A stretch of DNA of 7,562 nt, from contig JAHLFV010000213.1 in the NCBI GenBank assembly GCA_018883625.1, positions 1 to 7,562 on the forward strand. Reading direction: 5' to 3'. The DNA comes from Candidatus Treponema excrementipullorum. GTDB taxonomy: Bacteria; Spirochaetota; Spirochaetia; Treponematales; Treponemataceae. The position numbers and the translations under genes are program-made. Shown one piece after another: positions 4,155 through 7,562 of this stretch; the stretch's first letter is position 1; each line of letters opens with the position of its first letter. A model generated the notes under the pieces. The model had not been told where the DNA came from and did no database searches. It saw only the letters and a program-made list of their open reading frames with translations.

Positions 4155-4185
4155 GGAGAGACAAAACATAGAATGGAGGAGAGAC
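4155..4185 (+). promoter_or_regulatory. parA ribosome-binding region with two anti-SD target sites
   Basis: GGAGGAGAGAC (4175-4185) contains the Shine-Dalgarno of parA, with GGAGG 7 bases before the ATG. It pairs over all 11 bases with the loop of tRNA-like element 3. An upstream copy GGAGAGAC (4155-4162) matches 8 loop bases. Pairing in cis would hide the parA start in a pseudoknot; the upstream copy could act as a competing or alternative partner. Confidence 0.6.
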
Positions 4186-4186
4186 C

Positions 4187-4987
4187 ATGAACGTAATCAC
4201 ATTGTCTTCATTGAAAGGTGGTGTTGGAAAGTCTAGCATCACAATCCAACTTGCCAACTGTTTGGGAATGGCAGGCAAAAAAGTCCTTGTCATAGACATG
4301 GACTTGAACAATTCTGTTTCATCTTATTATTTAACGGACGAAACAAAAGAAAGCATCGGTAGTAAAAATATTGCCGATGCCTTGTCAAAAACCGGCAACA
4401 AACTTACCGACTTTACAGTCCCAACCCAACGTCGAAATGTTGACTTGATAGCAAGTTCCCTCTACCTGATAGATTTGAGGGGCTTATCTGAAAGACGATT
4501 AAGCCAACTTTTACCGACATTACAGGATAATTATGATTTTGTCATAATTGACACACAGCCAACCTATGACAATCTTGTCTTGAACGCATATTATGCAGCT
4601 GATTGGATAATCACTCCAATCAACTTATCACTGTTCGACTACAATACTGCTCTTTTTTTGCGGGATAAAATCGCAACAGAAACCGACAAAATCGACAATT
4701 GGTTTTTACAAATCAACGGTTATAATCATAACTTTTCTGAGGCAAAAAAGGGAAAACAAAAAGAATACCTGTCCGTTTTTCGATCAAACTTTGAAAATCT
4801 TACCCCGGAAGCAGCATGGCTTCCCTGGACACCGGCAATTAAGGCTGTCATTGATAGAAATATGTTTTTGTCAGCCACCAATAAAGAAAATTGTATCTGT
4901 CATCCAAAACTTTTTAATTCATTATGTAATTTCACAGATTTATTTTTGGATGAGAGCGAAAATCTTCCTGAATTGGAGGCTTTCTGA
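4187..4987 (+). CDS. parA: ParA-family partition ATPase (deviant Walker A)
   Basis: The 266-aa protein starts directly with the deviant Walker A motif KGGVGKSS (10-17; signature K10 and K15). The A' motif is VIDMDLNNS (35-43), where the usual DxDPQ has become DMDLNN. Walker B is DFVIIDTQP (117-125), followed by a strand-helix with TPINLSLFDYNT (143-154). ParA proteins bind DNA non-specifically as ATP dimers and move plasmid or chromosome cargo carrying ParB-parS. Lacking an N-terminal HTH domain, it belongs with short ParA (type Ib or chromosomal-like) forms. Residues about 185-240 diverge from standard ParA and may form the partner surface. Its stop overlaps the parB start (TGATG), so the two are co-translated. 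Its ribosome site is complementary to an upstream RNA loop, suggesting translational control. Confidence 0.92.
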   Translation: MNVITLSSLKGGVGKSSITIQLANCLGMAGKKVLVIDMDLNNSVSSYYLTDETKESIGSKNIADALSKTGNKLTDFTVPTQRRNVDLIASSLYLIDLRGLSERRLSQLLPTLQDNYDFVIIDTQPTYDNLVLNAYYAADWIITPINLSLFDYNTALFLRDKIATETDKIDNWFLQINGYNHNFSEAKKGKQKEYLSVFRSNFENLTPEAAWLPWTPAIKAVIDRNMFLSATNKENCICHPKLFNSLCNFTDLFLDESENLPELEAF

Positions 4988-5865
4988 TGGCAAAGCTTAC
5001 AGCGTTCACTAAAAACACATCAGGTCTAAATTCTGGTGTAGAACAGGTTGTGATAAAGGTTCCTGTGAACGAAATCACAACAGATCCGACATTCCAAAGT
5101 CTTCTTCCAATAAATCAAACTGATTTAGAAGAAATAACCAAAAACATGAAAGAACACGGTTTTGAAAAGACAAAAGCCGTATGTGTTTGGAAAGAAAAAG
5201 GAATTTTAATTGATGGGTACACCCGATTAACAGCAGCTTTTGCTGCTGGCTTATTGGAAATATATAAATATGAAAAATCCTTTGAAACGGAAGAAGATGC
5301 TCTACAATATGCAGTGGAACAGCAACTTAACCGGCGGAATCTTAATGATGCCGGAAAAATAATTCTTATTGAAAAATTAGACAATTTAAAAAAAGCCGGT
5401 CGTCCCGGCAATGAAGAAACAGCTGAAGAAAAAGGTAAATCAGCTGAAAAGCTTGCAAAAGCAATAGGAACGAGTACTCGTTCTGTAGAACGGACCCGTT
5501 CCGTTTTGAAAAATGGAGATGCGGAACTTATTAGCAAGGTCAAATCAGGAGAAGTTTCCATCAACAAAGCTTCTGAAGAAATCAAAAAGAAAAAGAAGGA
5601 ACAGGAAAACTCTCAACTTTCTTCAATAACAGAACCTATACTTGATACTGGTTCGTATCCGGTACAGGAAGAAGATGCAATACAAACAATATCTTCATTT
5701 CCGGAAATTGATTTTGAAGAGACAGAACCTTATGAAGAAAAAATAAGTATGTATGAAGAAATCATACAAATGGATTTACATCACTTGGCTGTCTTTTTGT
5801 ATGAATGTCAAAGTGAAAATTTAACTGTCAGTGAATGGGAAGAAAAATTAGGAGAGAGAAAATGA
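4987..5865 (+). CDS. parB: ParB-like DNA-binding partition protein
   Basis: A 292-aa ParB-type protein. Residues about 20-110 form the ParB/sulfiredoxin-like N-domain: VPVNEI (25-30), then LIDGYTRLTAAFAAG (74-88), where GYTRLTAA stands for the CTP-binding GEHRxxAA box. EQQLNRRNLND (111-121) corresponds to the second conserved box. A helix-turn-helix lies at about 151-177 (KSAEKLAKAIGTSTRSVERT), then a charged linker rich in Lys and Glu, and a C-terminal helix (about 250-290) for dimerisation. ParB loads on a parS site and stimulates ParA. GGAGG precedes the ATG, which overlaps the parA stop by one base. No parS is proven in the window. The GYTR variant is seen in plasmid and phage ParB-like proteins; a regulatory role instead of partition is possible. 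Confidence 0.88.
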   Translation: MAKLTAFTKNTSGLNSGVEQVVIKVPVNEITTDPTFQSLLPINQTDLEEITKNMKEHGFEKTKAVCVWKEKGILIDGYTRLTAAFAAGLLEIYKYEKSFETEEDALQYAVEQQLNRRNLNDAGKIILIEKLDNLKKAGRPGNEETAEEKGKSAEKLAKAIGTSTRSVERTRSVLKNGDAELISKVKSGEVSINKASEEIKKKKKEQENSQLSSITEPILDTGSYPVQEEDAIQTISSFPEIDFEETEPYEEKISMYEEIIQMDLHHLAVFLYECQSENLTVSEWEEKLGERK

Positions 5866-6182
5866 AGACGATATTGCTGTCAATAGCACTTTTAATAAGC
5901 TTTATACCCTTTTGTGTATCTATATATCTATCCATTTCAGAATATCAAACCAGTTCAGAAAAAAATAATCTCGAAGACGAAATTTCAAAGTATGAACAGT
6001 GTCAAGAGTTACGAGCTTTAACGCAAGAGGGAGAGCAAATATCGCAAGAGTTAAAACAGACAGAACAGACAGAACAGAAGATAAAACAGATACTTATCTC
6101 GATTGTACTTATTATAGTCAGTGCAATAATGGTTTTTGGTATGTTTTCTTGGTGTGACTCTTGGTTTGACCCCCTTGAATGA
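5862..6182 (+). CDS. small membrane protein, TM-coiled coil-TM, unknown function
   Basis: I choose the ATG at 5862 (AGGAGA 8 bases upstream, ATGA overlap with the parB stop) over an in-frame ATG at 5835. The 106-aa product has a hydrophobic segment at about 4-24, a Glu/Gln/Lys-rich coiled coil at about 28-72 with KYEQCQEL (43-50) and ELKQTEQTEQK, and a second hydrophobic segment at about 77-95. TM1 is preceded by a single Lys. The layout and YEQxQ motif recur in the genes at 6239 and 7098, so they are probably paralogues. Both ends should be on one side of the membrane and the coiled coil on the other. No known family is recognised. Its stop overlaps an ATGA of the next frame. Confidence 0.75.
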   Translation: MKTILLSIALLISFIPFCVSIYLSISEYQTSSEKNNLEDEISKYEQCQELRALTQEGEQISQELKQTEQTEQKIKQILISIVLIIVSAIMVFGMFSWCDSWFDPLE

Positions 6183-6215
6183 CTCTTTGCATGACCCGTA
6201 TTAGAAGAGTTGTCG

Positions 6216-6247
6216 AAAGAAAAATTAAGGGGGAAAAGATGAGTTTT
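6216..6247 (+). repeat. 31-32 bp repeat over an SD and start codon, copy A (copy B 6644-6674)
   Basis: The stretch from AAAGAAAAATTAAGGGGG through GATGAGTTTT occurs at 6216-6247 and again at 6644-6674. The two differ only by one A after the G-run. Each copy carries the Shine-Dalgarno and ATG of a gene (6239 and 6666). The proteins diverge right after the shared MSF. Confidence 0.8.
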
Positions 6248-6688
6248 GATACTATTGTTATGATATGGATCTTATCAGTTATAATCTTGCTCAAAGCTGC
6301 TGGTCTGTGTAAAACGTCTAGTTTATCTTTTTCAGAAAAGCAAAAATTGATTAATACAATTATGTTAATTGCAAGAGTAGAAATGCTTATTGCATTTATA
6401 TTTTGTGTAGTATCTCTTTGTCAATCATTTTCAAAAATAGATAAACTCCAGGAACAAATCATAAAATACGAACAAGCACAAAAACAATACGAGTTAATAC
6501 AAGGTGAAGAACTTGCATTGCAAGAGTTAAAACAAGAAATACTACAAGAAGGAGATAGATTTTGTTATTTTATTTCCCTTGCAATTTTGGCAGTTCTTAT
6601 ATTTATTGAATTTGGTGTTTGTAGACGAATGCTAGACGGTACAAAAGAAAAATTAAGGGGGAAAGATGAGTTTTACAGCTGGAAATAA
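6239..6688 (+). CDS. membrane protein with three TM segments and a coiled coil, paralogue of neighbours
   Basis: The ATG at 6239 is taken because AAGGGGG stands 6 bases before it; an in-frame ATG at 6179 overlapping the upstream stop has no ribosome site and would add 20 polar residues. The 149-aa product has hydrophobic segments at about 4-22, 40-62 and 108-127. Between the last two is a coiled coil (64-104) with IKYEQAQKQYELIQGEELAL, closely like the motif in the 5862 and 7098 products. The C-terminal tail is basic (KEKLRGK). The end overlaps the next gene by 23 bases. The sequence around its ribosome site and ATG is repeated at the next gene. Function unknown. Confidence 0.75.
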   Translation: MSFDTIVMIWILSVIILLKAAGLCKTSSLSFSEKQKLINTIMLIARVEMLIAFIFCVVSLCQSFSKIDKLQEQIIKYEQAQKQYELIQGEELALQELKQEILQEGDRFCYFISLAILAVLIFIEFGVCRRMLDGTKEKLRGKDEFYSWK

Positions 6689-6935
6689 CAGGGAGCGATT
6701 TTCACTGATAGTATTATCAACTGGTAGCAGGTTTGAATACTTCAAAGGAACCTTTATTTGTCGTAGCGATACCTATGATGGTAACAGTATATATAACAAT
6801 ACCCTTAAAACGGTGTTGGAAGCCAAAAGATATCTGTCTGTTTTAAAATTCAAAGCAGATATGTCTCTCATTGATAAAGCCTGGAATCAATACCTTGATA
6901 CCCAGCAAAGTAAGCTGGAATTTACGGAGACATAG
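6666..6935 (+). CDS. small soluble hypothetical protein
   Basis: An 89-aa protein with no transmembrane segment. Residues about 10-35 look like beta strands (RFSLIVLSTGSRFEYFKGTF), and 45-80 are helical, including TVLEAKRYLSVLKF. I do not recognise it. The ATG follows AAGGGGG at 4 bases and overlaps the end of the preceding gene by 23 bases, so it is probably translated with it. Its start region copies that of the 6239 gene over 31 bases, yet the encoded proteins differ, which points to recombination at the start rather than gene duplication. Its stop lies two bases before the next start. Confidence 0.65.
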   Translation: MSFTAGNNRERFSLIVLSTGSRFEYFKGTFICRSDTYDGNSIYNNTLKTVLEAKRYLSVLKFKADMSLIDKAWNQYLDTQQSKLEFTET

Positions 6936-6937
6936 TT

Positions 6938-7096
6938 ATGATAAAAGTATTGTACTTAATTTTATGTCCTATAGTTTCTGTAATTCTGTTCGTAGTAGGT
7001 CTTTTCTTAACTACACTTATCATTCTCATACTGATTCAACCTGAAAAAGAGTATGAGAAGGAGAACAAATCAACTTTTATCATAGAGGAGAAATAA
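6938..7096 (+). CDS. 52-aa single-pass membrane protein
   Basis: ATG at 6938, with GGAG (6926-6929) eight bases upstream, opens 52 codons ending in TAA at 7094-7096. Residues about 4-33 are strongly hydrophobic (LILCPIVSVILFVVGLFL), and the tail is charged (EKEYEKENKS). It sits between two genes with 2-base and 1-base gaps, so it is a credible operon member despite its length. The last eight codons fall inside the 5' end of the 146-bp repeat, here read in a different frame from the repeat's second copy. Function unknown; a small modulator of a neighbouring membrane protein is possible. Confidence 0.65.
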   Translation: MIKVLYLILCPIVSVILFVVGLFLTTLIILILIQPEKEYEKENKSTFIIEEK

Positions 7097-7097
7097 A

Positions 7098-7433
7098 GTG
7101 AAAAAAATTATATTCATCACCGGTATAACAATTTTTTGTGTGATCCTAATCTATTTTATCTATACAGCAGCATACTGTGTAGGTGCAATGGATTCAATCC
7201 AAAAAGGTATAGACAATTACGAACAAATACAAGAGCAACGTCAACTTACAAAAGATGAAACTCTCATTTTGCAAAATTTCAAAGAGGAACTTGATACTTA
7301 CGTTGTTAGGGCTACTCCAGGGCTTATGTTCCTGCTGATAATAGGGGCTTTACTGGTAGTAATAGGTCTAGGATGTTTTTTTTATCTTGTATGTTCCATT
7401 ACAATCTTTTTGTCAGATCAACTTTTATCATAG
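7098..7433 (+). CDS. small membrane protein, TM-coiled coil-TM (first tandem copy)
   Basis: GTG start at 7098 with GAGGAG seven bases before it. The 111-aa product has a hydrophobic segment at about 4-30, a coiled coil at 32-68 with NYEQIQEQRQL (40-50) and ILQNFKEEL, and a long hydrophobic segment at about 75-104. It matches the plan of the 5862 and 6239 products. Its last codons (GATCAACTTTTATCATAG) are the left end of the second repeat copy, so its C-terminus was created or altered at the duplication junction. The following copy starts 13 bases after the stop. Function unknown. Confidence 0.75.
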   Translation: MKKIIFITGITIFCVILIYFIYTAAYCVGAMDSIQKGIDNYEQIQEQRQLTKDETLILQNFKEELDTYVVRATPGLMFLLIIGALLVVIGLGCFFYLVCSITIFLSDQLLS

Positions 7434-7445
7434 AGGAGAAATAAA

Positions 7446-7562
7446 GTGAAAAAAAAATTATTCATCACCGGTATAACAATTTTTTGTGTGATCCTAATCT
7501 ATTTTATCTATACAGCAGCATACTGTGTAGGTGCAATGGATTCAATCCAAAAAGGTATAGAC
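7446..7562 (+). CDS. second tandem copy of the 7098 gene, cut by the window end
   Basis: A GTG start with the same GAGGAG site opens 39 codons to the window edge. The protein is identical to residues 1-39 of the 7098 product except at codons 4-5 (KL instead of II). The shared start, TM1 and beginning of the coiled coil show a recent tandem duplication. The rest lies outside, so its C-terminus and intactness are unknown. Confidence 0.75.
   Translation, partial: MKKKLFITGITIFCVILIYFIYTAAYCVGAMDSIQKGID

Larger units (their letters stand above)
7069..7562 (+). repeat. tandem direct repeat, period 348 bp, two copies (second incomplete)
   Basis: Bases 7069-7214 recur at 7417-7562 with only three mismatches, all at codons 4-5 of the gene, over the 146 bp visible. 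The repeat begins with ATCAACTTTTATCATAGAGG and carries the ribosome site, GTG and first 39 codons. The right copy is cut by the window edge, so the repeat may be longer and there may be more copies. Confidence 0.9.

Noticed and set aside
5115..5585. 156-codon open frame on the minus strand inside parB.
   Set aside because: It is fully antisense to a well-supported ParB gene and its Ser/Phe-rich translation is what antisense of Lys/Glu-rich coding gives.
6179..6238. ATG at 6179 overlapping the upstream stop as start of the 6239 gene.
   Set aside because: No Shine-Dalgarno before it; AAGGGGG precedes the ATG at 6239, and the additional 20 residues are polar and precede a natural TM start.
1..7562. 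CRISPR array or complete insertion sequence.
   Set aside because: No regularly spaced repeat-spacer pattern and no transposase frame were seen; the repeats present are explained by gene duplication and operator-like sites.

Overview
The window is AT-rich and gene-dense, and it reads as part of an integrated mobile element or plasmid-like island. The likely host is a Treponema-like spirochaete. I infer this from memory of the style of the recombinase N-terminus and of the small XRE regulator (MGFKxxL...YQG...KELA...GVSVEYLVTG); no search was run. A tyrosine recombinase, a GNAT-type toxin-antitoxin pair, a phage-like regulator facing a divergent promoter, and a ParA/ParB pair are all typical of mobile DNA.

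Left part (1-3160). A full-length tyrosine recombinase (64-1200, +) converges on a leftward gene group. A 13-bp-stem palindrome lies between them. Reading leftward the group holds an XRE-family repressor-like gene (2786-3160), a possible 25-codon ORF in the same frame just after its stop (2687-2764), a ribbon-helix-helix protein with an unrecognised C-terminal domain (2137-2619), and an overlapping antitoxin/GNAT toxin pair (1822-2019 and 1272-1844). The pair has its own promoter-like sequence with two 14-bp repeats.

Central part (3161-4186). This is the most unusual stretch. A palindrome (TCGTGTA-N9-TACACGA) sits over face-to-face promoter elements between the XRE gene and a rightward RNA of about 118 nt. 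That RNA has a 12-bp hairpin and an 11-bp terminator hairpin whose loops are complementary over 6 nt, so they could form a kissing interaction. Then comes a 121-aa DNA-binding-like protein (3510-3875). The next 311 nt are non-coding but almost entirely foldable: three successive tRNA-like elements, each with a perfect 7-bp acceptor-like stem, a GG in the D-loop position and a canonical T-arm (TTCRATT loop), plus two further hairpins. The first has only acceptor and T arms, and its stem begins on the stop codon of the upstream gene. The second is a full 73-nt cloverleaf with an 8-nt anticodon loop. The third replaces the anticodon arm with a 10-bp helix. Its 16-nt loop contains an 11-nt sequence perfectly complementary to the ribosome-binding site of the next gene, parA.

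Right part (4187-7562). parA and parB overlap by one base. They continue through overlapping stops and starts into a string of small genes for membrane proteins of unknown function. Three of these share one plan: transmembrane segment, charged coiled coil with a YEQxQ motif, transmembrane segment. The array is growing by duplication. The last complete gene is followed by a near-identical tandem copy (period 348 bp) that runs off the window, and another pair of genes shares a 31-32 bp repeat over the ribosome-binding site and start codon.

Possible working model (inference): the recombinase integrates the element, the XRE repressor sets the choice between divergent promoters, the TA pair and ParA/ParB maintain it, and the structured RNA region processes the transcript and tunes ParA translation.
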